The notes: generated by a model from the sequence alone, not told the origin. Shown: positions 49,433 to 60,400, counted from the stretch's first letter. The stretch is DNA of 64,000 nt from Hymenobacter cheonanensis (GCF_030581075.1 NZ_JAUQSW010000007.1:186001-250000), one strand, 5' to 3'. Numbers and translations: made by a program.

Positions 49433-50878
49433 CTAGCCGGCCACCAACTCTCCCGTACTCACCGGGGCAGTGGTAGCAGCAAAGCCGAAGTAGTTTTTGG
49501 CGTTGCCGTAGCTGATGTTTTCGACCAGCTGGCCGAGCCAGGGCAGCTCCTCGATGGGCAGCTCGCCGTTTTCCACATCGCGGCCCAGCAGGTTGCACAG
49601 GATGCGGCGGAAATACTCGTGGCGCGGGAAGGAGAGGAAGCTGCGCGAATCGGTGAGCATGCCCACAAACTGGCTCAGCAGGCCCATGCTGCTGAGGGCG
49701 TTGAGCTGCTTTTCCATGCCATCCTTCTGGTCCAGAAACCACCAGCCCGAGCCAAACTGGATTTTGCCGGCCGAAGAACCGTCCTGGAAGTTGCCAATCA
49801 TGGTGGCAAACAGGTCGTTATCGGCGGGGTTTAGGTTGTAGAGAATAGTTTTGGCTAGCTTGTTTTGGTTGTCCAGGCGGTCGAGAAAGCGCGACAGGGC
49901 GCGGGCCTGCGAGAAGTCGCCAATCGAGTCCCAGCCCGTGTCGGGACCTAGCTCGCGCAGGGCGCGGGTGTTGTTATTGCGCAGCGCGCCCAGGTGAAAC
50001 TGCTGCGTCCAGCCTTTCTCCCAGTCCAACTCGGCCAGAAAAATCAGCATGGCCGACTTGAATTTTTCAATCTCCAAAGCGCTCAGCGGCTGGCTAGCCT
50101 GCGCTTTCTCAAAAATGGTGGCTACCTCCGCCTCGGTATAATCGGCGGCGTAAATCTGCTCCAGGCCGTGGTCGGAGAGGCGGCCACCCAGCGAGGCGAA
50201 GAAGTCGTGGCGCTGGCGCAGGGCGGCCAGCAGGTCGGCGTAGCCGCGAATGTCTACGCCGGCCGCCGCGCCCAGCTTGTCGAGGTATTGGCGGTAGTCG
50301 CTCGCCTCGGGCGTCATGGCCTTGTCGGGGCGAAAGGTGGGCAGGATGCGCGTGCCGAAGTCGTGGCTAGCCAGCGCCTGGTGATGCTCCAGCGAGTCAG
50401 CCGGGTCGTCGGTGGTGCACACGGTCACCACGTTCATCTTGCGCAGCAGACCCTGCACGCTGTATTCGGGCGTTTGGAGCAGGGCGCTGCACTGGTCGTA
50501 GATGCGGCGGGCGCTGTCCTTGTTCAGCAATTCGGTGATGCCGAAATAGCGGCGCAGCTCCAGGTGCGTCCAGTGGTAGAGGGGGTTGCGCACGGTATAT
50601 GGCACCGTTTCGGCCCACTTCTCAAACTTCTCCCAGTCCGAGGCATCGCCGGTGATGAAGCGCTCGTTCACGCCGTTGGCGCGCATGGCGCGCCACTTAT
50701 AGTGGTCGCCGTAGAGCCAGATTTGGGTGATGTTCTCGAACTGCCGGTTCTGGGCAATCTGGTCGGGCGGCAGGTGGCAGTGGTAGTCGATGATGGGCTG
50801 CGCGGCAGCGTGCTGGTGGTAGAGCGTGCGGGCCGTTTCGGTTTGCAGCAGAAAGTCGTCGGAGAGGAAAGGCTTCAT
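49433..50878 (-). CDS. uxaC: Glucuronate/galacturonate isomerase UxaC
   Basis: 481 residues from the ATG at 50878. Metal site IDYHCHLPP near the N-terminus, TQIWLYGDHYKWRAMRANGV and the late GMLTDSRSFLSFPRHEYFRR are typical of UxaC. Reaction: D-galacturonate to D-tagaturonate (and glucuronate to fructuronate), the first intracellular step. It is followed upstream by uxaA, from which it is separated by an inverted repeat. The frame extends six codons upstream without support. Confidence 0.95.
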   Translation of the reverse strand: MKPFLSDDFLLQTETARTLYHQHAAAQPIIDYHCHLPPDQIAQNRQFENITQIWLYGDHYKWRAMRANGVNERFITGDASDWEKFEKWAETVPYTVRNPLYHWTHLELRRYFGITELLNKDSARRIYDQCSALLQTPEYSVQGLLRKMNVVTVCTTDDPADSLEHHQALASHDFGTRILPTFRPDKAMTPEASDYRQYLDKLGAAAGVDIRGYADLLAALRQRHDFFASLGGRLSDHGLEQIYAADYTEAEVATIFEKAQASQPLSALEIEKFKSAMLIFLAELDWEKGWTQQFHLGALRNNNTRALRELGPDTGWDSIGDFSQARALSRFLDRLDNQNKLAKTILYNLNPADNDLFATMIGNFQDGSSAGKIQFGSGWWFLDQKDGMEKQLNALSSMGLLSQFVGMLTDSRSFLSFPRHEYFRRILCNLLGRDVENGELPIEELPWLGQLVENISYGNAKNYFGFAATTAPVSTGELVAG

Positions 50879-50889
50879 AATAACGGGGC

Positions 50890-51024
50890 GCCTCACCCCC
50901 CGGCCCCCTCTCCTTGGGGAGAGGGGGAGCCACGGCGGCTTGGACGTTAGATAGTGAATTATTTTACTGGAAAGTCGTCAGGCCCCCCCCTCTCCCCAAG
51001 GAGAGGGGGCCGGGGGGTGAGGTG
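50890..51024. repeat. Inverted repeat (CCCCTCTCC family, copy 4)
   Basis: Arms of about 42 bp (CCTCACCCCCCGGCCCCCTC...) around about 50 bp of A/T-richer DNA, between uxaA and uxaC. Very close to the copy at 4057-4182. Confidence 0.8.
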
Positions 51025-51043
51025 AATCGCTAGGGTAGATTGC

Positions 51044-52693
51044 CTACAAAGAAACGCCGCGCTTCCAGGGAATAAAATCGGTTTGGCCGTGGCGCACGGC
51101 GCTTACCTCTAAACCGCTGGCTACTTGCACTACATAATCGAGGATGCGTTCGCCGGCCTGCTCAATGGTTTCTTCGCCGTCGATAACGGTGCCAGTGTTC
51201 AGGTCAATGATGTCGGGCATGCGCAGGGCCAGCTTGGTGTTGGAGCTGATTTTTACCACCGGGGCGATAGGGTTGCCGGTAGGCGTACCTAGCCCGGTGG
51301 TAAAGAGCACAATGTTAGCGCCCGAGCCCACTTCGGCGGTCGTGCTTTCTACGTCGTTGCCGGGCGTGCAAAGCAGATTCAGGCCCGGCTTGGTCACCAG
51401 CTCAGGGTAATCGAGCACGGCCACGACCGGCGACGAGCCGCCCTTGCGGGCCGCGCCGGCCGATTTCATGGCGTCGGTAATGAGGCCGTCGCGGATGTTG
51501 CCGGGCGAGGGGTTCATGTCGAAGCCCGAGCCCACGGCTACCGCGCTCTCGCCGTAGGCTTTCATGAGCGAAGTGAAGCGCTGAGCCGTGTCGTGGTCCA
51601 CCGAGCGGTTCACGATTTCCTGCTCCACGCCGCACAATTCGGGAAACTCGGCCAGGATAACCGAGCCGCCCAGGGCCACGAGCAAGTCGGAAACGTGGCC
51701 CACCGCGGGGTTGGCCGAGATGCCCGAAAAGCCATCCGAGCCGCCGCACTCCAGGCCGATGGTGAGCTTGCTGAGCGGCGCCGGCTGGCGCTGCTGCTGG
51801 TTGGCCTGCATAAGGCCGGCGAAGGTCTGGCGCAGGGCCATGCTTACTAGGGCTTCTTCGGTACCAATCGTCTGCTGGTCGAGGATGAACAGCGGCTTGC
51901 TGAAATTGGGGTCGCGCTTCGCAATCTCCTCCTGCAGCATGCTGGCCTGCGCGTTCTGGCAGCCCAGGCTGAGTACCGTGGCGCCGGCCACGTTGGGGTG
52001 GGTAATGTAGCCGGCCAGCAGGCCGCACAGCGTCTGGGCATCCTGCCGGATGCCGCCGCAGCCGCCCTCGTGCTGCAAAAACCGGATGCCATCCACGTTC
52101 GGAAACAGCCGGGGCTTTTGGTAGTCCACTTCGGCCGAGTGCAGGTCGGTGGCCAGGATTTCCTCTACCGACTTGCCGGCCTTCATCAGCTCCACCAGGG
52201 CCTGCGTTTGGGGCTGGTAGCTTTTGCGGCGGGCGTAGCCGAGGTCGTTTACCAGGGCTTCTTCGAGTACCTGAATGTTGCGATTCTCGCAGAAAACCAA
52301 GGGGATAACGAGCCAGTAGTTGGCCGTGCCCACGCGGCCATCGGGCCGGTGGTAGCCCCTAAAGGTGCGGCCCGCAAACTTCGTCACGTCGGGCTGGGCC
52401 CAGCTGTGCGGGTGCTGGCCTTCCTGGTACGAGTCGGTGGCGTGCTTGATGTTGGCGGTGGTAAGCAGGCCGCCCTGGGCTACGGGCGCGGCCATTTTGC
52501 CCACCAGCACGCCGTACATGGTTACCTCAGCGCCGGGGGCTAGCGGCTGCAAGGCCAGCTTGTGCTTGGCCGGAATTTTCTCGGTGGTGGTCACGGTCAC
52601 CCCGTCCCAGGTTACGGGCGTGCCGATGGGCAGGTCGGTGAGGGCAACGAGCACGTTATCGGCAGGGTGGATTTTAGCAACGAGGTGCTTCAT
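51044..52693 (-). CDS. uxaA: Altronate dehydratase UxaA
   Basis: 549 residues, full length. N-terminal SAF-like domain (about 1-100, HPADNVLVALTDLPIGTPVT), then the large catalytic part with GYHRPDGRVGTANYWLVIPL, QHEGGCGGIRQDA, LGCQNAQAS and ECGGSDGFSGISANPAVG. Reaction: D-altronate to 2-keto-3-deoxygluconate. Conserved cysteines for the iron site are present. It follows uxaB by 93 bp. Confidence 0.95.
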   Translation of the reverse strand: MKHLVAKIHPADNVLVALTDLPIGTPVTWDGVTVTTTEKIPAKHKLALQPLAPGAEVTMYGVLVGKMAAPVAQGGLLTTANIKHATDSYQEGQHPHSWAQPDVTKFAGRTFRGYHRPDGRVGTANYWLVIPLVFCENRNIQVLEEALVNDLGYARRKSYQPQTQALVELMKAGKSVEEILATDLHSAEVDYQKPRLFPNVDGIRFLQHEGGCGGIRQDAQTLCGLLAGYITHPNVAGATVLSLGCQNAQASMLQEEIAKRDPNFSKPLFILDQQTIGTEEALVSMALRQTFAGLMQANQQQRQPAPLSKLTIGLECGGSDGFSGISANPAVGHVSDLLVALGGSVILAEFPELCGVEQEIVNRSVDHDTAQRFTSLMKAYGESAVAVGSGFDMNPSPGNIRDGLITDAMKSAGAARKGGSSPVVAVLDYPELVTKPGLNLLCTPGNDVESTTAEVGSGANIVLFTTGLGTPTGNPIAPVVKISSNTKLALRMPDIIDLNTGTVIDGEETIEQAGERILDYVVQVASGLEVSAVRHGQTDFIPWKRGVSL

Positions 52694-52786
52694 AATCTTC
52701 GATAATTATGAATTATAAATTATGAGTTATGAATGGCTAATGAAACTTAGCTAGGCAGTAATAAGGTAGCTAAGGTCAGCTCCTGG

Positions 52787-54319
52787 CTAAACCGCGGCGC
52801 GCTGCGTTTTGGTTAATTTAGCAGCCAGGGTAGCGGCGGCGCCTTCCTGCAGTAGCTGCAGCAGGTAGCGCGTCACGGCGTCTGCGAAGCCGGGCAGGGC
52901 CGTGAGGTCGGTGCCCCACAGGCCAAGGTCGCTCAGCACGCGCTGCACTAGTTCGATGGGCGGGCAATGGGCCCAAAGGTCGGCAAAGAAGCCGGCCTGC
53001 TCGTCCTGAATCGGGTATTCCTGGCCGTGGGCCTCGCCGTACCAGGTGCCGCCTTCGTGCCGGGTGCCGCGCATAAAGAGCAGGTAAGCCGCGAAGCCCA
53101 GCGCCACATAGTGCGGCACGGCCCGCAGGCGCGCCACGTAGTGCAGCAAATCGGGCACCACGCGCATGCGCAGCTTGGCCGAGTAGTTGAGCGTGATGGC
53201 TAGCCAGCGGTGCTCTACGGCGGGGTTGCGGAAGCGGTCGAGCACCTGCATACCAAAGCGCTGCCCAGTTTTCTCCTCAATGGGGTAGGGGATGCCGGGC
53301 AGCAAATCGGCCAGCATCAGGTGGCGGATGTAGATGAGCAGGTCCTCGTCCTCCATGGCGCCGCGCACGGTGGGCACGCCCGCCAGCACGGCTAGCCCGC
53401 AGGCCAGCGAGTGCGTGCCGTTGAGCAGGCGCAGCTTCAATTCCTTGAACTGGTTGATGTCGGGCTGCACAATAATGCCCGGGTTCACCGGCTGAAAGCT
53501 CAGCACGCGCTGCACCCGCTCATCGCCCTCAATGGCCCAGAGCGCGTACACTTCCGACATCGTCAGCAGGTCGTCTTCGTAGCCCAGCTCCTGGGCTAGC
53601 GCGGCGCGGGCGGCCGCGTCGGGCCGGCCCGGCACAATGCGGTCAACCAGGGAGTTGCAGACGGTATTCGCGTTCTCCAGCCAGTGCAGAAAGCCCACGT
53701 CGGGCACCTGGCTTTCGGCCAGCTCGCGCAGGATGCCGCGCAGCTTGGTGCCGTTGTCAGGAATCAATTCGGTGGGCACAATGACCAGGCCCTTGTCCTG
53801 GGCGCCGGCGAAGGCCTCGTAGCGGGCCAGCAGCACGGCCAGCAGCTTGCCCGGAAACGAGCGCGGCGGCGCGGCGCGCACGTCGTCGGTTTCGTCGAGC
53901 ACGATGCCAACTTCGGTGGTGTTCGAGAGCACGATTTGTAAGTCGGGGCTAGCCGCAAAGGCCAGCACCTCGGCCCATTGGCTGCGGGCCGACAGCACCC
54001 GGCTGAGGCTGGCGCACACCACGTCCTGGCTCACGGGCACTTCGTCTTCAATGCCGCGCACGCACACCGTGTAGAGGTTGTCCTGGCGCTCGAAGGCGGC
54101 GGCATCGCCGCCGTCGGTGCTTTTCACCACCACCACGCGGCCGTTGAAAATACCCTGGCGGTTGGCCTGGTCAATCAAGAAATCGGGCAGGCCGCGCAGC
54201 AGCACGCCGGTACCAAATTGCAGCACCTTCTCGGGCAGGTCGAACAGGGCCGGCGCAGGCAGGCTGACGGTTGGGCCGGCCGCGGCAGCCCGTACCAATT
54301 CCTGGGTTAGGATGGGCAT
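52787..54319 (-). CDS. uxaB: Tagaturonate reductase UxaB (altronate oxidoreductase)
   Basis: 510 residues. LQFGTGVLLRGLPDFLIDQA is the N-terminal nucleotide-binding region of the mannitol-dehydrogenase family; ELIPDNGTKLRGIL and LKLRLLNGTHSLACGLAVLA hold the conserved lysine, asparagine and histidine of the active site. Reaction: NADH-dependent reduction of tagaturonate to altronate. It lies 39 bp downstream of the pectate lyase gene, so a shared transcript is likely. Confidence 0.94.
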   Translation of the reverse strand: MPILTQELVRAAAAGPTVSLPAPALFDLPEKVLQFGTGVLLRGLPDFLIDQANRQGIFNGRVVVVKSTDGGDAAAFERQDNLYTVCVRGIEDEVPVSQDVVCASLSRVLSARSQWAEVLAFAASPDLQIVLSNTTEVGIVLDETDDVRAAPPRSFPGKLLAVLLARYEAFAGAQDKGLVIVPTELIPDNGTKLRGILRELAESQVPDVGFLHWLENANTVCNSLVDRIVPGRPDAAARAALAQELGYEDDLLTMSEVYALWAIEGDERVQRVLSFQPVNPGIIVQPDINQFKELKLRLLNGTHSLACGLAVLAGVPTVRGAMEDEDLLIYIRHLMLADLLPGIPYPIEEKTGQRFGMQVLDRFRNPAVEHRWLAITLNYSAKLRMRVVPDLLHYVARLRAVPHYVALGFAAYLLFMRGTRHEGGTWYGEAHGQEYPIQDEQAGFFADLWAHCPPIELVQRVLSDLGLWGTDLTALPGFADAVTRYLLQLLQEGAAATLAAKLTKTQRAAV

Positions 54320-54358
54320 AAAGTAGCGAATTATTCTAAAATAAAATCTGATTTTCAG

Positions 54359-55441
54359 TTAGTTGGCGCCCCACTTCTGCTGCCACTTCGGGTAGTCGCG
54401 GGCGAGTAGCTTTTCGGGCCAGGTGCCGGCATACACGTAGCCGGTGCGGCGCTCTACCTCGATGTCGGCCAGGCGGTCGTGCTTCACGCCATCGCGCCCC
54501 ACGTAAATGGGTTTATTTGTGTCGAGGTCGTAGAAGCGGGCCCACACCGTGCTGCCCGCCTGGGGCACCATTACCCGGTCGCGCCCCTTGGGCTGGCTAG
54601 GGTCGGCGAGGTCCTGCACGGCCGTATTCTCAATTTTCGAAGCCTGAAACCACGCCACGGCCGCTGCAATAGCCTTGCGTACTTCGGGCGAAGGCTGGTC
54701 GAGGCTCAGCAAAAACTCGGTGATGCCTACCGACTCGTCGCCGCTCAGCGAGGCCAGCTCGAAGGCGCGGGCCTTGCAGGGCAGCAGCGTGGTGCGGTCG
54801 TGCTGGGCGCCCCAGGCCGTGAGCTTGCCGTGCTGCACGTACTGGGTTTTCAGGATGCACTGCACGCCGCGGTCCACGGCTTTTTGGGCGGGCATTATCA
54901 GGCTGGCATCTACCAGGGCAAAGTCATTTTTCTTCTCAGCCACCGCCTTCAGCACTTCCAGCGCCCGTATCATGGCGTTGTCGTTGTAGGTAATCTGGGC
55001 GCGGTAGAAGCGCGCATCAGGGTAGTACTGCGGAAAGCCCCCGCTGGGCTGCTGCATCTTCAGCAGGTAGCCAATGCCGCGTTCGGCGGCCTGGCGGTAG
55101 GCCGGGTTCTGGGTGGCTTTGAAGGCCGAAACCAGGTAGGTGATTTCGCGGGTCGTGGCGTTGTTGTCGATGGTCGCGTCTTCCTGGCCAGCCCCCCGGC
55201 GGGCGGCCGCCAGGTCGGCGTCATTCATGCGGTGGCGGTAGTCTACTTTCACCTCGTTCACGGCTTTGGGCCAGCCGCCGCCGCTGCGCTGGAAGGCCAG
55301 CATTTTTTCGGCAGTCGTATCCTGGGCAGCAGCTGGCTGCGCCGCCAGCGGCGGCACCGGCACCCGGCTGGCCGGGCGGCCGTGGCCGTGGGCCAGCCCG
55401 GCCGCCAGGCTCAGGGTGAGCAGGAGAAGGCAAATTTTCAT
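54359..55441 (-). CDS. Secreted pectate lyase, polysaccharide lyase family 10
   Basis: 360 residues with a signal peptide (CLLLLTLSLAAGLAHG). RSGGGWPKAVNEVKVDYRHR, then ATIDNNATTREITYL, QQPSGGFPQYYPD and HDRTTLLPCKARAFELASLS are the Pec lyase (PL10) blocks; the D-N-x-A-T-x-x-E segment holds catalytic residues in known enzymes. Reaction: beta-elimination in polygalacturonate, giving unsaturated oligomers that KduI later handles. Confidence 0.92.
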   Translation of the reverse strand: MKICLLLLTLSLAAGLAHGHGRPASRVPVPPLAAQPAAAQDTTAEKMLAFQRSGGGWPKAVNEVKVDYRHRMNDADLAAARRGAGQEDATIDNNATTREITYLVSAFKATQNPAYRQAAERGIGYLLKMQQPSGGFPQYYPDARFYRAQITYNDNAMIRALEVLKAVAEKKNDFALVDASLIMPAQKAVDRGVQCILKTQYVQHGKLTAWGAQHDRTTLLPCKARAFELASLSGDESVGITEFLLSLDQPSPEVRKAIAAAVAWFQASKIENTAVQDLADPSQPKGRDRVMVPQAGSTVWARFYDLDTNKPIYVGRDGVKHDRLADIEVERRTGYVYAGTWPEKLLARDYPKWQQKWGAN

Positions 55442-55481
55442 GAGTCAGAAAGGCTGAGCGGCGCCGGAAGGCAAGAGAAAT

Positions 55482-55532
55482 AAAAGCGAAGAGTTAAAAC
55501 ACTTTCAGTTAATTGTTTAACTCTTCGCTTTT
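55482..55532 (-). terminator. Hairpin terminator behind susD
   Basis: Perfect 17-bp stem AAAAGCGAAGAGTTAAA/TTTAACTCTTCGCTTTT with T-rich flanks on both strands, 15 bp past the susD stop. It would end the susCD transcript before the pectate lyase gene. Confidence 0.8.
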
Positions 55533-55546
55533 ACCTCTCATTACCC

Positions 55547-57391
55547 CTAGTACCCGTAATTCTGTACCAGGGCCGGGTCGGTGTCGAGGGTCGTTTGCGG
55601 AATGGGCAGCAGCTCTTTGCCCTGGCCCGTGACGTACTCGGCGGCCATGCCGCTGCCCACGCTGTTGACGGTAGTGGTGCCGATGGTTACCACGGTGCCG
55701 CTAGGGCGCAGGTTGCCCACGTAGGTAGCATCGATGCCCTGGCGCCAGTTCACGCGGGTGGTGCCGCTAGGGGTGGCAGCGGGCGACGGCTTGTAGAAGG
55801 AGCGCTGCCACTGCACCACGCCGTTCACTACTTTGTAGAACTGGTACTGCGGCACCGTGTTGTAGGGCGCCGAGGCCGAGCGCAGCAGGTCGAGGTTGGC
55901 CTTGGTCGAGGCCAGCTTGTCGGCCAGCAGGTTCCAGCGCAGCAGGTCGTACTTGCGGATGCCCTCGGCACCAAACTCCAGCAGGCGCTCGTTCACGATG
56001 GCGTTGAACATGTCGGCCTTCGAGCCGGTGTTCACCCCTAGCGCGGCGCGGGCCGAGTTGCCGCCGAAGCCGCGGGTGCGCACCTCCAGCAGGGCGGCGC
56101 GGCCGGCGGCGGTGGGGCCGTTAAGCTCGTTATCCGTCTCGGCAAACATCAGCAGCACGTCGGCAAAGCGGATGAGCGGCCAGTTGTAGCCCAGGTAGTT
56201 GTTGGTGCCAGGCAGGGCCGGGCTGTGCCAGTCGCGGCGGAATTTGCCGTCGTACAGCGTATTCAGGGCCACGCCCGACTGCACGTTGGCGCCGCTGGCG
56301 TACTGGTAGGGCGCGATGGTGATATCGCGGCGCACGTCGGTCGAGTCGAAGGCGTAGAAGTAAGTCGGCACTACCGTCACGGCGCCCTGCGTCGAGCCGT
56401 AGATGGGCGAGGCCTGCAGGCGCGGGCCGTTGTAGTAGCCCAGCTTCGAGTCGCCGGTGGCCGTCGAGCCCGCCATACCTACCTCAAAAATTATCTCGTT
56501 GTAGTTGTCGTGGCGCTGCTGGTTTACCCCTAGCCACAGGTCCGAAAAGCTGGGGTTGAGGGTGTGCTCGCTACGGCGGGCCATCAGCTCCAGGCACTCC
56601 TGGCGGGCAATGGTGTAGTAGGTGAGGTAGTCGGCGGCGCGGGTCATCGTGTTGCCCTTCAGGGCGTAGCCGCCGCGCTGCAGGCACAGGCGGGCGCGCA
56701 GGGCCTTCACGGCGCCCTTCGTAATGCGCTCGTTTATTACGCCGGCACCCGAGCGGTAGGGCACGAGCTTTTCGGCCGTGGCCAGGTCCGCAATCAGGGT
56801 AGTGAGCGTCTGGTTACGGTCACCGTTGGGCAGGTTGAAATTCTGGTCGTAGCTCGAGGGCGTGAGCTGGGCCGGCACGTCGCCCCAGTTGCGAATCAGC
56901 TCCAGGTAGTACTGGGCGCGCAGCGTCAGGGCCTCGCCATAAAGACGGTGCAGGCTGGCCGTGTCGGTGCTGGTGCCGCTGGTATAAAGGGCCATCTGCG
57001 GAATGTACTTGATGCACACGTTGGCCCGCTCCACACCCTGGTACAGGTTGTTCCAGGGGTTGATAATCTCGGTGTTAGAGGCAAACGCCTTGTAGCGCGC
57101 AATGCCACGGCGGCCCGTATCGTAGGTGCCCGACGAGCCGATAAGCTCATCGGTATCGTAGGGGTAGTACAGGCTCAGGCGGGTGCCGTAGGTGTTGTCG
57201 CCCGAGAGCGGGTCGTAGGCCCCGAGCACGGCGCTCTGCGCGCCGCTCACGGTGCTGAAGGTGGCCTCGGTGGTGGTGAGGGCCGTGGGCTCAATATCGA
57301 GGTAGTTCTTGCAGGACGAGGCCAGCCCGGCCGCCCCGGCCAGCAGCACGGCCACCGTGGCCTTCCGCGAAGAAAAAGTGGAGAATTTCAT
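55547..57391 (-). CDS. SusD/RagB-type outer-membrane lipoprotein
   Basis: 614 residues. A signal peptide ends in a lipobox (GLASSC), then KNYLDIEPTALTTTEATFST is the typical SusD start. TPR-like helices (NNLYQGVERANVCIKYI, ALTLRAQYYLELIRNWGDVP) and the C-terminal SusD domain (RFADVLLMFAETDNEL, EFGAEGIRKYDLLRWNLLAD) follow. Known role: surface lid of a SusCD pair that binds glycans. The partner SusC gene is 40 bp upstream. Pectin oligosaccharides are the likely ligand, from context. Confidence 0.93.
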   Translation of the reverse strand: MKFSTFSSRKATVAVLLAGAAGLASSCKNYLDIEPTALTTTEATFSTVSGAQSAVLGAYDPLSGDNTYGTRLSLYYPYDTDELIGSSGTYDTGRRGIARYKAFASNTEIINPWNNLYQGVERANVCIKYIPQMALYTSGTSTDTASLHRLYGEALTLRAQYYLELIRNWGDVPAQLTPSSYDQNFNLPNGDRNQTLTTLIADLATAEKLVPYRSGAGVINERITKGAVKALRARLCLQRGGYALKGNTMTRAADYLTYYTIARQECLELMARRSEHTLNPSFSDLWLGVNQQRHDNYNEIIFEVGMAGSTATGDSKLGYYNGPRLQASPIYGSTQGAVTVVPTYFYAFDSTDVRRDITIAPYQYASGANVQSGVALNTLYDGKFRRDWHSPALPGTNNYLGYNWPLIRFADVLLMFAETDNELNGPTAAGRAALLEVRTRGFGGNSARAALGVNTGSKADMFNAIVNERLLEFGAEGIRKYDLLRWNLLADKLASTKANLDLLRSASAPYNTVPQYQFYKVVNGVVQWQRSFYKPSPAATPSGTTRVNWRQGIDATYVGNLRPSGTVVTIGTTTVNSVGSGMAAEYVTGQGKELLPIPQTTLDTDPALVQNYGY

Positions 57392-57431
57392 AGGGCTAGG
57401 TACTAGCTGATAATGCGGGTGGGAGAAAAGC

Positions 57432-60400
57432 TTAGAGCCCCAGGTTCAGGCCGAACAGGAAGGCGCGGCTGCGGGGGTAGGCCGCGTAGTCGACGCCCGG
57501 CGTGAGCGGCGTGGCGCGGCGGGTGTTCACCTCCGGGTCGTAGCCCGAGTATTTGGTGAAAGTGTAGAGGTTGTTGAGCGTGGCGTAGAAGCGCAGGCTC
57601 TGCACCTTCACGCGGCTCAGCAGGCCCTTGGGCAGCGAGTAGCCCACCGTGATGTTGTTGATGCGCAGGAACGAGCCGTCCTCGATGGCGTAGGAGTGCA
57701 GCAGGTAGTTGCCGCGCACCGGGCTCCACATAGTAGCGTTGGCGTTCACCTGGTTGAAGGTGGCCGCGTCGGTGATGAGCGCGCCGCTGTTGTCGATGTA
57801 GCGCACGCGGTTGTTCATCTCGCTCAGCAGGTTGGCGTAGGGCGTGTTGGCCGTGCTGGTCGTAAACTCAATCTTGTTGGCGTTGTATATGTCGTTGCCA
57901 AGCACGAAGTTGAGGAAGATGCTGGCGTCGAAATTCTTGTAAGTGAACTGCTGGTTCAGGCCGCCAATCACCTTGGGGTTGGCGTTGCCGATAACCGTTT
58001 TGTCAGCTTCCGTAATCTGGCCGTCGCCGTTCACGTCGCGCAGCTTCAGCGAGCCGATGCTCAGCTGGGGGTTGCCGGTCACGCTCAGGTCGCTGGCCAC
58101 GCCATCGTTCAGCACGCCGGTGCGGGTGGCGTAGTTGTACGATTTGAAATCATTGGCCGTGTAGAAGCCGTCGGTGATGTAGCCGTACATCTGGCCCACC
58201 GGCTGGCCCACGCGGGCCACGTAGTCGGAGCCCGACAAGGCCGTGCCGGCCCAGCCCGACTGAATGCTCGGAATCTCGTTCAGCCCGCCCAAGTCCGTAA
58301 TTTTGTTGCGGTTGAAGGAGGCGTTGGCCGAGGCCGTCCAGGTGAAGTTCGAGGTCTGCACCACCGTGCCGCTCAATTGCAGTTCGAGGCCTTTGTTCGA
58401 GGTCGAGCCGATGTTGCGGTACTGCGAGGTGTAGCCCGAGAAGCCCGGCAGCGGCTGCGAAATCAGCAGGTCGTGGGTCGTGTTGTAGTACACATCGGCC
58501 GTGAACTGCACGCGGTTGTTGAATAAGCCCACGTCCACGCCCACGTCGCGGGTCGTCGTGATTTCCCACTTCAGGTCGGGGTTGTAAAGCGTCGTGAGGG
58601 CCGTGGCGGGCGTGGTCACGTGGTTCAGGGCGTAGTTGACGTTGCCAGCCTGGTAGAGCGGCTTGGTCAGGAAGTCCGGAATGCGGTTGTTGCCGGCCTG
58701 GCCGTAGCTCACGCGCAGTTTCAGGTCCGACACCTTAGTGAGGTAGTCCTTGAAAAAGTCTTCCTGCGAGATGCGCCACGCGGCCGAAGCGCCGGGGAAC
58801 ACGCCACCGCGGTTGCCGGGCTCGAACTTCGACGAGTTGTCGTAGCGGGCCGAGGCCGAAACCAGGTACTTGCCATCGTAGTCGTAGCTCAGGCGCGTGA
58901 AGCCCGACACCAGGCCGTAATCAACCGGAATAGTCGTGCTGGGTAGCACCGGCTGGGCGTTGATGCCAATTGGCAGCACGGCCTGGTTGATGTTGGCTAG
59001 GGCCCGCTCGGCGGTAATGTCAATCGGGAAGTAGTTGACCTGCACCGCGTACTGCGTGGTGCGCTGGCGGTAGGTTTCCTCCCCTAGCAGGGCCGTGAAG
59101 GTGTGCTTGTCTTTCTTGAACGTGTAGTCGAGCACGTTCGAGTTGTTCAAGGTCGTCGTCAGTCCATCGGTAATGGTGATGAACGGCTGGGTATTGTAGC
59201 CGCCCGCCGCCTGCCGGATGGTGGGCGAGTAGTAGCCGTTGAACGTGCTCAGGTCGGCGTAGGTGATGTCGAAGCCGCCCGTGGAGCGGAATACTAACGA
59301 GGGCAGGATGTTGAACGCTGCCGTGGCGCCCATGTTGAAGGTGCGGCGCTTATCCGAGCGGTACTCGTTGTTGCTCACCAGCACCGGGTTAATCAGCGTC
59401 GAGTTGTTGAAGAAGTCGGGGTCGAAGTTGGCGGTTGGGTCGGCGCCCGCGCCGGTGGGCAGGTTGAAGGGGATGTACTGCACTGCGTTGCGCAGGCGCG
59501 AAGTGGTGTTCGAGCCGGTGTTCACGAGCTGGCCGGTGCTGGAGGTGCCGAGTGCCGCGCCGGTGCCCGCGCCCAGGTTTTCCTGGTCGTTGAAGCGGGC
59601 GTTGAAGCCCAGCCGGAACTTGTCGCTAGCCTTGGTATCGATGCGGAAGTTCACCAGGTTGCGCACGTAGCCCGACCCTAGCTGAATGCCGTTCTCGTTG
59701 TTGCGGGTCAAGCTCAGGTTGAACGTGGTGCTCTTGGTGCCGCCGCTGATGGCCACGTTGTGCGTCTGCTGCACGGCGTTGCGGCCAAATACCTGCTGCT
59801 GCCAGTCCTGGTTGGGCAGGTTGCGCAGGCGGTTCAGCGTATCGCCGTTGAAATTAAGCGAGCCAAACACGCTCTTAAACGTGCTCAGGTTGCCGGTGGT
59901 GCCCGAGGCCGTGCCCACCAGCTGCGCCCGCTCATACTCCCAGTTCAGGTAGTCGGCCGGCGCCATTACGCCGAGCGTCTTGGTAATCTTGCGGAAGCCC
60001 GCAAAGCCGTTATACGTTACCGAGGTGCGGCCTTCGCGGCCGTTTTTGGTGGTGATGATAACCACACCGTTGGCGCCGCGCGCGCCGTAGATGGCCGTCG
60101 AAGAAGCGTCCTTCAGCACATCCACCGAGGCAATGTCCTGCGGGGCAATTACCGACAGCGCGTTCTCAATCTGAATGCCGTCCACGATGTAGAGCGGCGA
60201 GTTGTCCTGGGTAATGGAGCCACCGCCGCGCACCCGCACCTGCACGTTGTTGTTGCCCGGCGTGCCTTCCGATGAAGTCAGCTGCACACCCGCCAGGCGG
60301 CCGGTCAGCGCCTCAGCGGCTGAGTTCACGGGAATATCCTTAATCTGCTGTGCATTAACCGAGGAAATGGCGCTGGTTACGTCGCCGCGCCGCACCTCCT

